A DNA stretch of 64,000 bases, from NCBI RefSeq assembly GCF_028596125.1, contig NZ_CP117229.1, forward strand, positions 1,720,001 through 1,784,000, read 5' to 3'. The translations under genes were made by a program, and so were the position numbers. Below the pieces are notes generated by a model. It was not told where the DNA came from and ran no database searches. It saw only the letters and a program-made list of their open reading frames with translations. Shown here one piece after another: positions 40,977 through 48,108 of this stretch (positions are counted from its first letter, which is position 1; every line of letters starts with the position of its first letter). This stretch comes from Listeria innocua. GTDB taxonomy: Bacteria; Bacillota; Bacilli; Lactobacillales; Listeriaceae.

Positions 40977-41007
40977 TTGACCTTGAAGTATGGTCTAATG
41001 TTACCTT
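40977..41007 (+). promoter_or_regulatory. MerR-type promoter/operator with 19-bp spacer
   Basis: -35 TTGACC (40977-40982) and -10 TACCTT (41002-41007) are separated by 19 bp, the unusual length found in MerR-controlled promoters. A dyad lies in the spacer: GACC (40979-40982) opposite GGTC (40992-40995), the standard MerR operator form. Confidence 0.7.
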
Positions 41008-41033
41008 AAGTATATCAAATGGAGGTGTCGAAC

Positions 41034-41468
41034 ATGGAACAATGGACCGTAAAAGAAATGGCTGCTTGCGTTGGAATTCGGGCAGACACACTACGATATT
41101 ATGAAAAAAATAAGATAATAGTACCTAATCGGCTGGAAAACGGGTATCGTGTTTATAACGCACAACATTTACTAGAATTAAAGTTTATTTTAGTGATGAA
41201 GTATGCCAGATTCTCCCTTGCCGAAATAAAATTAATGATGGAATGGTTAAAAAGTGAGCCATCTGTTGCGTGTAATACGGCGTCGAAAGAATTGCTTGCC
41301 CTTAAAGCAGCAGAGATTAAACAAACTATTGCACACTATACGAAAATCGCCGCCCTTTTAGAAGGATTACCTCAAATCGATGATGTACAAGACTATTCGA
41401 CTGTTCAAAAAGATGTAAATACCTTTGTGGAACATATTTTCACTGACATCAGGAAGGACGGATTTTAA
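41034..41468 (+). CDS. MerR-family transcriptional regulator
   Basis: 144-residue MerR-type activator. The N-terminal winged helix-turn-helix is clear: WTVKEMAACVGIRADTLRYYEKNKIIVPNRLENGYRVYNAQHLLELKFI. The long coiled-coil helix follows, with MKYARFSLAEIKLMMEWL. There is a cysteine pair region (VACNTASK) that may or may not bind an inducer. A longer start at 41019 is unlikely because GGAGGTG precedes the ATG at 41034. Its stop codon overlaps the start of the flavodoxin-fold oxidoreductase by one base (TAATG), so the two are coupled, and the regulator's own promoter has the MerR-type 19-bp spacing. Confidence 0.9.
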   Translation: MEQWTVKEMAACVGIRADTLRYYEKNKIIVPNRLENGYRVYNAQHLLELKFILVMKYARFSLAEIKLMMEWLKSEPSVACNTASKELLALKAAEIKQTIAHYTKIAALLEGLPQIDDVQDYSTVQKDVNTFVEHIFTDIRKDGF

Positions 41469-42055
41469 TGGCAAAAGTTGTAGCAATAATGGGTGACCCG
41501 CGAGAAAAAGGAACATCAAGAGAACTGTTTCATAAGTATTTAACTTTTTTTCAAGGACACTCAGCAATCGAGATAAAAACGTATGATATTCGCGAATTGG
41601 CTTTTGATCCAAATTTACCTGAGGGCTACAGAACTGAACAAACTACCGAAATGACCAACTTAAAACAAGATGCCAGTTCGGCTGATTTGCTGCTATTTGC
41701 TTATCCCGTTTGGTGGTTTAATGTTCCAGCTGTACTGAAAGGTGTAATTGATCATTTGTTTTGGCGCGGCGAGAGTTATAGTTTTAAAGATAAAAAATAT
41801 TTACTGACAGGTCCTTGGCGAAAAAAACGAGCGCGCTTAATTTATACGATTGGCGGGATGGAGTTACAACATCGGCTGTTCGCTCGTCCTGCCCTTACCG
41901 CCCTCCGCTATCCACTTTGGATGAGTGGCGTCCTTTCTGTTAAGACGACTTCAATTGACCGACTTGATCTTTCCATTAGAAAATCAAATGAATACTATGA
42001 TAAAAAAATTGCTCGAGCAGCTAAAAAAGATTTACATTTTTTATTAAAAAAGTAA
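41468..42055 (+). CDS. NAD(P)H oxidoreductase, flavodoxin-fold
   Basis: 195-residue flavodoxin-fold oxidoreductase resembling NAD(P)H-quinone reductases of the Gram-positive YwrO/MdaB type. The sequence starts MAKVVAIMGDPREKGTSRELFHKYL (phosphate-binding loop) and has LLLFAYPVWWFNVPAVLKGVIDHLFWRGESYSF, which includes the conserved flavin-contact segment. It is translationally coupled to the MerR gene and is likely a detoxification target of it. A gene for an MBL-fold hydrolase follows 21 bp later. Confidence 0.88.
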   Translation: MAKVVAIMGDPREKGTSRELFHKYLTFFQGHSAIEIKTYDIRELAFDPNLPEGYRTEQTTEMTNLKQDASSADLLLFAYPVWWFNVPAVLKGVIDHLFWRGESYSFKDKKYLLTGPWRKKRARLIYTIGGMELQHRLFARPALTALRYPLWMSGVLSVKTTSIDRLDLSIRKSNEYYDKKIARAAKKDLHFLLKK

Positions 42056-42075
42056 TGTAGAATGAAGGTTTTGGA

Positions 42076-42792
42076 ATGAAAGTTACTGCGAAACATCAAT
42101 ATTGGCAAATAACAACATTGCCGCACCTTTTTCCGGTAAATTGTTACTTAGTTTTGGAGAAAGATGGTTTAACTTTAATTGATACAGGGATTTTATCTCA
42201 TGCAAAAGGAATAATTTCACTTATTACTAAACTGAAATTACCTTTAAAACGAATTTTGTTGACACATGGGCATGGGGACCATATTGGCGGTTTAGTTGCA
42301 CTTAAAGAAGCTTTTCCAGAAGCCCTTTTGATGGTTGGAAGCAGGGAAAAATTGCTGGTAGAAACAAAAGAGATTTATGCTTTTGAAGCTCAAAAACCGT
42401 TAAAGGGTAGCTATCCTGATCAATTTCCAGTAAAAATTGATCAACTATTAAAAGATGGTGATATGGTAGGTTCATTATTAATTATGGATACACCCGGACA
42501 TACACCTGGCTCGATTTCTTTTTTTGATGAGCGTAATGGGCATTTATTCGTTGGTGATTTATTTCAAACTCGTGGTGGTGCAGCTATTTGTGGGGAGAAA
42601 CGGATTTTGTTTCCTTTTCCTGCGATGGGATCTTGGGACTTAGAAACGAGTATTGCTTCCGCGGAAAAGTTGCAGCTGGTAGATGTGACTGAAATCGCTT
42701 GTGGTCACGGACCTGTTAAATCCATGAGTGATTTTGATTTATTAAGAATCATTCAGCGTGCAAAAGCCCAACTAACAAATAAAAAAGACTAG
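42076..42792 (+). CDS. Metallo-beta-lactamase-fold hydrolase
   Basis: 238-residue MBL-fold protein. The metal-binding motif THGHGDHIGG is at residues 63-72 (His64, His66, Asp68, His69), with downstream metal His in DTPGHTPGSISF, Asp in FVGDLFQTRGG and final His in CGHGPVK. It may be a glyoxalase II-like or ribonuclease-like hydrolase; no substrate-defining motif is visible. It is the third gene of the MerR-oxidoreductase-MBL unit. The stop codon lies in the terminator. Confidence 0.9.
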   Translation: MKVTAKHQYWQITTLPHLFPVNCYLVLEKDGLTLIDTGILSHAKGIISLITKLKLPLKRILLTHGHGDHIGGLVALKEAFPEALLMVGSREKLLVETKEIYAFEAQKPLKGSYPDQFPVKIDQLLKDGDMVGSLLIMDTPGHTPGSISFFDERNGHLFVGDLFQTRGGAAICGEKRILFPFPAMGSWDLETSIASAEKLQLVDVTEIACGHGPVKSMSDFDLLRIIQRAKAQLTNKKD

Positions 42793-42825
42793 AAAACCAG
42801 TTACCCAGCTTTCTAGTCTTTTTTT
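42787..42825. terminator. Terminator after the MBL gene
   Basis: GACTAGAA and TTCTAGTC form an 8-bp perfect stem with a 16-base loop, followed by seven T. It lies between two converging genes. Confidence 0.75.
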
Positions 42826-43213
42826 AGAATCTCGTAATTTTAATGTTCACGGCTGTTCCATATGCCAGTTGATATACAAGCCCGTCGACGAATTGCTCAG
42901 TGAATGAACAATGAATTAAGCCATTTCCGCCTGCATCTAAAGCTTTCTTTTGCAATTCCTGTAGTAAATTTTCAAAGCCTACTGTTTCTAAGTACGCTTC
43001 TGGATCACTTTTAATTCTTGGACGAACACTTTTGGCGAAAACAACGGTTAGAATATCATGATTAACATTTATTGGTCCTGTTGAGACCTGAATATCCTGC
43101 CATCTTTGACCTATTCGCTTTTGGTCGTTTTCTTCTTGCACATAGGCTTCTCGTTCTTTTTGTCGTTCGGATTTTTTAGCTTCTTTTTCATCTGGAGTTC
43201 CGAAGATTGCCAT
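42824..43213 (-). CDS. Hypothetical protein, 129 aa
   Basis: I do not recognise the family. The start is strongly charged (MAIFGTPDEKEAKKSERQKEREAYVQEENDQKR), predicted as a soluble helix of about 30 residues, followed by a compact alpha/beta domain (about 40-129) with an aromatic-and-hydrophobic pattern and the C-terminal segment VDGLVYQLAYGTAVNIKITRF. It follows trmD by 18 bp and ends at the shared terminator, so it is probably the last gene of the ylqD-rimM-trmD transcription unit. A YbjQ-like fold is possible but unproven. Confidence 0.65.
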   Translation of the reverse strand: MAIFGTPDEKEAKKSERQKEREAYVQEENDQKRIGQRWQDIQVSTGPINVNHDILTVVFAKSVRPRIKSDPEAYLETVGFENLLQELQKKALDAGGNGLIHCSFTEQFVDGLVYQLAYGTAVNIKITRF

Positions 43214-43231
43214 TTAAAATCACGTCCTTTT

Positions 43232-43969
43232 TTATTTACTGTCAGACCATTCTTTGAGCCAAGTTTTTTGCTTGTCTGTTAAGGGGTAGTTTTTAAGTAA
43301 ATCTGGTCGGCGTTCGTAAGTTCTTTTGAGTGATTCTTTATCGCGCCACTCTTCTATCCAAGCATGGTTTCCGCTGAGTAAAATATCAGGTACTTTCATT
43401 CCGCGAAAATCGGCTGGTCGTGTGTAGTGTGGATGTTCAAGCAAACCGGTGGAGAAAGAATCCGTCACAGCTGAATCTTTATTTCCAAGTACACCTGGTA
43501 AAAGGCGAATAACGCTGTCCATCACAATCATTGCACCAATTTCGCCACCTGTTAAAATATAATCCCCTATCGAAACTTCATCTGTAACAAGGTGTTCGCG
43601 AATTCGCTCATCGTATCCTTCGTAGTGACCACAAATAAAAACAAGATGTTCTTCTTCTGCAAATTCTTCTGCCATTTTTTGGTCGAAGCGTTTACCGGCT
43701 GGGTCCATTAAAATAACTCTTGGCTTTGTTTCTGGTTGTTTATCTTTGACCGCTTGAACGGCATCAAAGATAGGTTGGGCTTTAAGGAGCATCCCTGCCC
43801 CACCACCATAAGGATAATCATCGACAACCTGATGCTTTCCTTCTGCATATTCCCTGAAATCAGTTACTTCAACCGCGACCCGTTCATTTTCGATTGCTTT
43901 TTTAATAATGGAACTCCCAGTCACTCCCGAAAACATATCTGGAAAAATGGATAGAATGTCGATTTTCAT
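43232..43969 (-). CDS. trmD: tRNA (guanine-37-N1)-methyltransferase
   Basis: Essential SPOUT enzyme that makes m1G37 in tRNA to prevent frameshifts. The sequence begins [21 protein letters not shown] and shows the deep trefoil-knot motifs [11 protein letters not shown]-like [25 protein letters not shown] and GDYILTGGE. 245 residues, standard. Its start codon overlaps the rimM stop by one base (TAATG). Confidence 0.98.
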   Translation of the reverse strand: MKIDILSIFPDMFSGVTGSSIIKKAIENERVAVEVTDFREYAEGKHQVVDDYPYGGGAGMLLKAQPIFDAVQAVKDKQPETKPRVILMDPAGKRFDQKMAEEFAEEEHLVFICGHYEGYDERIREHLVTDEVSIGDYILTGGEIGAMIVMDSVIRLLPGVLGNKDSAVTDSFSTGLLEHPHYTRPADFRGMKVPDILLSGNHAWIEEWRDKESLKRTYERRPDLLKNYPLTDKQKTWLKEWSDSK

Positions 43970-44487
43970 TAATCTAGCAGCCCTTCCATTACTTCAATGG
44001 TAATTTTTTTATCGTTAGTATTAATATCTTTAACTACATCGGCAATATAAGGGATGAGTTTTTCTTTTTTGTCTGCGCCTTTTACAACCCATACATCATT
44101 TGCGCCTGGTGTTAGAATTTCTGTGATTTCGCCAAGCTCTTCTCCGTCAGTCGTCACAACTGTGCAACCAATGATTTCATGGAAATAAAATTCATTTTCT
44201 TCTAAATCGGTTAGTTGCGCTTCTTTGATTTTAAGGACGCCTTCTTTCATACGCTCTACTTGATGAATGCCGGTAAGTCCTTCAAACATAAGCAAATCAA
44301 AGTTTTTGTGTTTGCGGTGTGAACGAATAATTAGTTTTTCAGGCTTTTTGCTGTTTTTTTCAAATAAGTACACGGTATTCCCAACTTGGAACCGTTCTTC
44401 TGGAAAATCGGTCGTCGCGATAACACGAATTTCACCGATTAAGCCATGCGTATTAACAATTTTTCCTACATTATACATTTTCTCCAT
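43969..44487 (-). CDS. rimM: Ribosome maturation factor RimM
   Basis: 16S processing factor that binds S19 and helps mature the 30S head. 172 aa with the N-domain [30 protein letters not shown] and the PRC-barrel C-domain with [22 protein letters not shown]. Two ATG starts are possible (44487 or 44478): the first is close to GAGGTG, the second follows GGAG by three bases. The overlap with trmD suggests coupling. Confidence 0.96.
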   Translation of the reverse strand: MEKMYNVGKIVNTHGLIGEIRVIATTDFPEERFQVGNTVYLFEKNSKKPEKLIIRSHRKHKNFDLLMFEGLTGIHQVERMKEGVLKIKEAQLTDLEENEFYFHEIIGCTVVTTDGEELGEITEILTPGANDVWVVKGADKKEKLIPYIADVVKDINTNDKKITIEVMEGLLD

Positions 44488-44496
44488 AAGTCACCT

Positions 44497-44883
44497 CTAG
44501 CGTATTTCTACTATGATTCCATCTCTCACAACGATTGTTTTATCGAAAATGGATTTATCCCACTTGTCTCCTACTTGTACATCAATGATTGTTTCCATTT
44601 CTCGTTCGCGAATTTCACTACCAAGTTCAAGTACTTCTAATTGCTCCATTTGAAACTGGATTAATTTTTTCTTTTCTCGGCGCACTTCAAGTTCATGTGT
44701 GAAATAGTCAGCCACTCGTTCTGGTTGAAATTTGCTTTTTCGTTCCATTTTCTTTTGTTCAAAATGCAACTGATCGCATTCTTGTTCAATTTGTCGTTTT
44801 TGTTCGGTATAATACTCGATTAATTCTTGTTTACTTGTTTCTGTCAGAATTTGTTTGACGACAACTTTTTGGATGATTTCCAC
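44497..44883 (-). CDS. ylqD: YlqD-like protein
   Basis: 128-residue protein. A very long charged helix spans about residues 20-85 (EQKRQIEQECDQLHFEQKKMERKS and following, rich in Glu, Gln, Lys and Arg), likely a coiled coil, followed by a short beta-rich tail. In Bacillus the gene is located between khpA (ylqC) and rimM, as here except that the amidotransferase gene is inserted. Function is unknown. The start at 44883 reads MEIIQKVVVKQILTE. Confidence 0.8.
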   Translation of the reverse strand: MEIIQKVVVKQILTETSKQELIEYYTEQKRQIEQECDQLHFEQKKMERKSKFQPERVADYFTHELEVRREKKKLIQFQMEQLEVLELGSEIREREMETIIDVQVGDKWDKSIFDKTIVVRDGIIVEIR

Positions 44884-44910
44884 AGGACACCTCCACTAGC
44901 GATTATGTCC

Positions 44911-45645
44911 TTATTTTACCATAGTTTTTTTGGATTCATCTACTAAAGCTTGGAATAATTGTTCACTTTCTGGATCTGTTTGGAACATTAATTCCGGGTG
45001 CCACTGAACACCTAAATACCAGCTTGGTAAATTGTCACCCTCCACTGCTTCAATCATCCCGTCAGCAGTCCGAGCCGTTACTTTAAAACTCGGTGCTAAT
45101 TTTTTGATAAATTGGTGATGGAGTGAGTTAACTAGTTTTTTATTTGGGTGGTGTTTTGCGAGTTCGCTTGTAGGTTCAATATCGATTGTATGGGAGCCGA
45201 GTTGCTCATCGACACGTTGCAGATGTTGGAGTGCTTTCGTTTCAACTTGGCTAATATCCTGATACAGCGTGCCGCCTAGTGCAACATTGACAAGTTGCAT
45301 TCCGCGGCAAATCGCAAAAATAGGTTTTCCAGCGTCCAAAGCTGCTCGGACTAAGGCGATTTCATAGCTATCGCGCGGTGGAAAATATGCCCCGATTTCT
45401 TGGGACGGTTCTTCTAAATATAATTGCGGTGTAATATCTTGTCCACCGGTTAAAAGTAAACCATCTACGAGAGAAATTGCTTGAACGGCAGTAGACGGGT
45501 CATCTATTGGTAACGCGATAGGAAATCCGCCAACTTTCTGAATAGCATCTACATATCGCTGTTGTGTATAAGTTACACGGTGTCCGTAAAACACGTCCAC
45601 TCCTTTGACTAATCTATTTCCTGTAATTCCAATAACTGGCTTCAT
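44911..45645 (-). CDS. Class I glutamine amidotransferase / gamma-glutamyl-GABA hydrolase-like (PuuD family)
   Basis: 244-residue GATase1-like hydrolase. The nucleophile is Cys113 in FAICRGMQLVNVALGG, and the His-Glu of the triad are in VQWHPE near the C-terminus. N-terminal segment MKPVIGITGNRL matches PuuD-type hydrolases of gamma-glutamyl-GABA or related gamma-glutamyl compounds. It interrupts the otherwise conserved khpA-ylqD-rimM-trmD order of Bacillus. Its physiological substrate is not clear from sequence. Confidence 0.9.
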   Translation of the reverse strand: MKPVIGITGNRLVKGVDVFYGHRVTYTQQRYVDAIQKVGGFPIALPIDDPSTAVQAISLVDGLLLTGGQDITPQLYLEEPSQEIGAYFPPRDSYEIALVRAALDAGKPIFAICRGMQLVNVALGGTLYQDISQVETKALQHLQRVDEQLGSHTIDIEPTSELAKHHPNKKLVNSLHHQFIKKLAPSFKVTARTADGMIEAVEGDNLPSWYLGVQWHPELMFQTDPESEQLFQALVDESKKTMVK

Positions 45646-45724
45646 AACAATTCCTCCATTTCTATTTTATTTTACAACATTTAGTGAGGTAATTGCTTCT
45701 CTGATGATTATTAAAAAAAGTTAT

Positions 45725-45752
45725 AAAAAAACTCGCCAATTTGACGAGTTTT
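45725..45752 (-). terminator. Terminator after khpA
   Basis: AAACTCG and CGAGTTT pair around a loop whose CAA and TTG can add three pairs; A-run on the plus strand gives the U-tract. Confidence 0.75.
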
Positions 45753-45754
45753 TG

Positions 45755-45985
45755 TTATTCGATAATTTCAAGACGAATCTTCTTATCGTTTTTGGAGCCA
45801 ACTGCATAGACAAGAGTACGAATCGCTTTTGCAATACGACCTTGCTTACCAATCACGCGTCCCATGTCTTCTTTACTGACAGACAATTTGTAGGTTAACG
45901 AAGTATCCGTTTCTTCTGGCGTGATAACAACGTCTTCCGGGTGGTCAACAAGGGGTTTCACGATTGAGAGAATGAGTTCTTCCAT
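45755..45985 (-). CDS. khpA: KH-domain RNA-binding protein (KhpA/YlqC)
   Basis: 76-residue single KH domain that binds RNA. The GxxG loop is in GRVIGKQGRIAKAIRTLV at residues about 42-59. KhpA pairs with KhpB (EloR/Jag) to affect cell elongation in Gram-positives (established knowledge). It is located 16 bp after rpsP, the conserved position. Confidence 0.95.
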   Translation of the reverse strand: MEELILSIVKPLVDHPEDVVITPEETDTSLTYKLSVSKEDMGRVIGKQGRIAKAIRTLVYAVGSKNDKKIRLEIIE

Positions 45986-46001
45986 TCGCGCCGAGACCTC
46001 C

Positions 46002-46274
46002 TTATTTACCTAATTTTTGGTTATGGAATTTTTCCATGATACCTTCGCGGCTAAGAAGATTGCGAACTGTATCAGATGGTTTCGCACCATTATGCATCCA
46101 TTTCAAAGTTGCTTCTTCGTCGATTTTCACTTCAACCGGATCAAGTAATGGATTATAAGTACCAATAGTTTCGATTGAACGGCCATCACGTGGGAAACGA
46201 GAATCAGCGACTACAATACGGTAGAAAGGTTTCTTTTTAGAACCCATACGTTTTAAACGAATTTTAACTGCCAT
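46002..46274 (-). CDS. rpsP: Ribosomal protein S16
   Basis: 90-residue 30S protein starting [32 protein letters not shown], the family signature. First gene of the rpsP-khpA unit, with a good promoter upstream and a strong ribosome-binding site (GGAGGTG). Confidence 0.98.
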   Translation of the reverse strand: MAVKIRLKRMGSKKKPFYRIVVADSRFPRDGRSIETIGTYNPLLDPVEVKIDEEATLKWMHNGAKPSDTVRNLLSREGIMEKFHNQKLGK

Positions 46275-46313
46275 AGTTTAATTACACCTCCATAAAGTCT
46301 TACACAAGTATAT

Positions 46314-46342
46314 ATATTACCAGTAAAGGATTTGTTTGTAAA
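46314..46342 (-). promoter_or_regulatory. rpsP promoter
   Basis: Minus-strand TTTACA (46337-46342), 17-bp spacer and TAATAT (46314-46319), about 40 bp upstream of rpsP. Confidence 0.65.
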
Positions 46343-46376
46343 GTGTTTTTTCTTTACAGAGGATATTTTTTTCTTT

Positions 46377-48035
46377 TCAGCGGACACTTTCGGCTTCAGT
46401 GCTTAGTTTTCCTTGTTTTAATAGTTGATAATATCGCACATATCCGGAAATATTATGCTCAACATCATCAATTCTCACGCGGAAAGACTGGTGCCGAATG
46501 AAGAAACTACCTTCTATTCTGGCTGGATTTTTGTAGTACATCGCAAGCTCTGGATAAAAGTAACCATTTAATTGATAAAGTGCGCGTTTTGTAATTGTTT
46601 TTTCAAGATTTTCAAGCGAATAAGATGTTAATAATGCTTGTTGTCCTTCCGCTTCCATCCGCAGTGTCATTTCTTTTGTAGCAACGGTAAGCTCTAAAAA
46701 TGTTGGAAAAGTGGTTTCGCGATCGTAAATAAATGGTAAGTTGTCAAAGGCATTTTGCAGTCCGAATTCATAGTAAGCTTCGTCTTTGATATATTTGGTA
46801 ATTTCATTGGCGCAGTAGCTTAACCAGTGATCGTGATTTTGCCAGTATTTATCTTGTATAAAGTGATTAAAAGATTTGGCTGCTGCGGCTAACCATTTGG
46901 AATCGCGGTCAATTTCATATAGGCGAAGTAGGCCAAAGACAGCTTCCCCATCATAATAAATAATTCGAAAAATATCTTTTACTTCTAATGATGGATATTC
47001 TAACACATGTGTGAACTTTCCATTTTCGTCTTGTAATGAGAGAATTGCATTTGCTATTTTTCGGCAAAGAGGTAAGTATGTTTTAGTGCCAGTAATATGC
47101 ATATATTTAGTTAAAGCTAGTAGAGTCGCGGCTGAACCACCTAATTTTACTTCACGAAGTTCTGGTTCGATAAGAAAGGCCATGTCGTCTTTTTCATAAA
47201 TAAAGTGTTTTTCAAGGTATGTTAAAGCCTTTGTTGCGGCTTCTAAAATAGCTTTATTTCCCGTTAATTCATATGCTTCTAACATGGAATAAGTAGTACT
47301 GGCATGGCGCAAACTATTATAATGTTTGATTTTTTTGTCAAAACAAGCAAACCAACCATAGTTAAATTCCCCAGTTGTGTTTACTTGATGCGCCAAATAT
47401 TCTCCAGCATTTTCAACTAATGTAGAAATAATTTCTGGCGTCAAATATTCTACCTTCCTGCGTCCGTGGTCTAAACTAGCTGTTTCTAATTCATGAATGT
47501 TCTTTCCATCAAAAAACCACCCTACTGTTTCGAAAGTGACAACACTAGAATCGATGGTTAAGTTTAATTGGGCTTGATTTTTATTGGCTTGAATTAAATA
47601 TCTATTCATATTTTCAACGTTGATAGCTAGTCCTTCGTCTCCAGGTAAAAGGATAGCGTTCGCATTAATTTCCTGTTCCATTAAAGCTATTTTAAAATTT
47701 TCATTTAAGGCAATGCCTCGTCTATAATAATTTTTCTTTGTTTTTAAGGCTTTTCTATTCCATTCGCCTAAGTTTTCGAGTTGATAATTCACCGCAATAT
47801 CCATTTTAAATGAAATTGCTTCTTCGGTTTGATTTTTCAATGCACTTTTTTTCATTTCATTAATTAAATTTGCTAAACAAAGATAGCTAAAGTTGATTAC
47901 TGTCGCTCGTTTATTTTTATAACCTATTGTTAGAAAACCATGCCATTTCCCGTTGTAAGTGGCGTGCTCTTCTGCTTCTGTTAATTGATCAATAATTTTA
48001 TTTTCAAGTTCATCAAGTACACCTCTCCAAGGCAT
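46377..48035 (-). CDS. Glycosidase-like alpha/alpha-toroid protein, function unknown
   Basis: 552-residue protein. The middle and C-terminal part (about 180-480) has a repeated helix-pair pattern with aromatic and small residues: GEFNYGWFACFDKKIKHYNSLRHASTTYSMLEAYELTGNKAILEAATKALTYLEKHF, then LGGSAATLLALTKYMHITG and YYDGEAVFGLLRLYEID. This is like six-hairpin (alpha/alpha) glycoside hydrolases or related toroids; I cannot name a family and activity is inferred. ATG at 48033-48035 follows AAGGAG by eight bases; a GTG at 48044 lies on that site. It lies just after the Asp-Ala repeat protein and a hairpin, so the pair is likely an operon. Confidence 0.75.
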   Translation of the reverse strand: MPWRGVLDELENKIIDQLTEAEEHATYNGKWHGFLTIGYKNKRATVINFSYLCLANLINEMKKSALKNQTEEAISFKMDIAVNYQLENLGEWNRKALKTKKNYYRRGIALNENFKIALMEQEINANAILLPGDEGLAINVENMNRYLIQANKNQAQLNLTIDSSVVTFETVGWFFDGKNIHELETASLDHGRRKVEYLTPEIISTLVENAGEYLAHQVNTTGEFNYGWFACFDKKIKHYNSLRHASTTYSMLEAYELTGNKAILEAATKALTYLEKHFIYEKDDMAFLIEPELREVKLGGSAATLLALTKYMHITGTKTYLPLCRKIANAILSLQDENGKFTHVLEYPSLEVKDIFRIIYYDGEAVFGLLRLYEIDRDSKWLAAAAKSFNHFIQDKYWQNHDHWLSYCANEITKYIKDEAYYEFGLQNAFDNLPFIYDRETTFPTFLELTVATKEMTLRMEAEGQQALLTSYSLENLEKTITKRALYQLNGYFYPELAMYYKNPARIEGSFFIRHQSFRVRIDDVEHNISGYVRYYQLLKQGKLSTEAESVR

Positions 48036-48057
48036 ATGTACCACTCCTTTTTATAAT

Positions 48058-48092
48058 TTCCCTGCTGCTTAAACTTACTTAGCAGCAGGGAA
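48058..48092 (-). other. Hairpin between the repeat protein and the glycosidase-like gene
   Basis: TTCCCTGCTGCT (48058-48069) and AGCAGCAGGGAA (48081-48092) are perfectly complementary over 12 bp with an 11-base loop. There is no U-tract after it on the minus strand (the sequence continues ATTATAAAAAGGAG), so it looks more like an RNA-stability or attenuation element than a terminator. Confidence 0.65.
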
Positions 48093-48108
48093 TCGATGTT
48101 TTGTGGCT

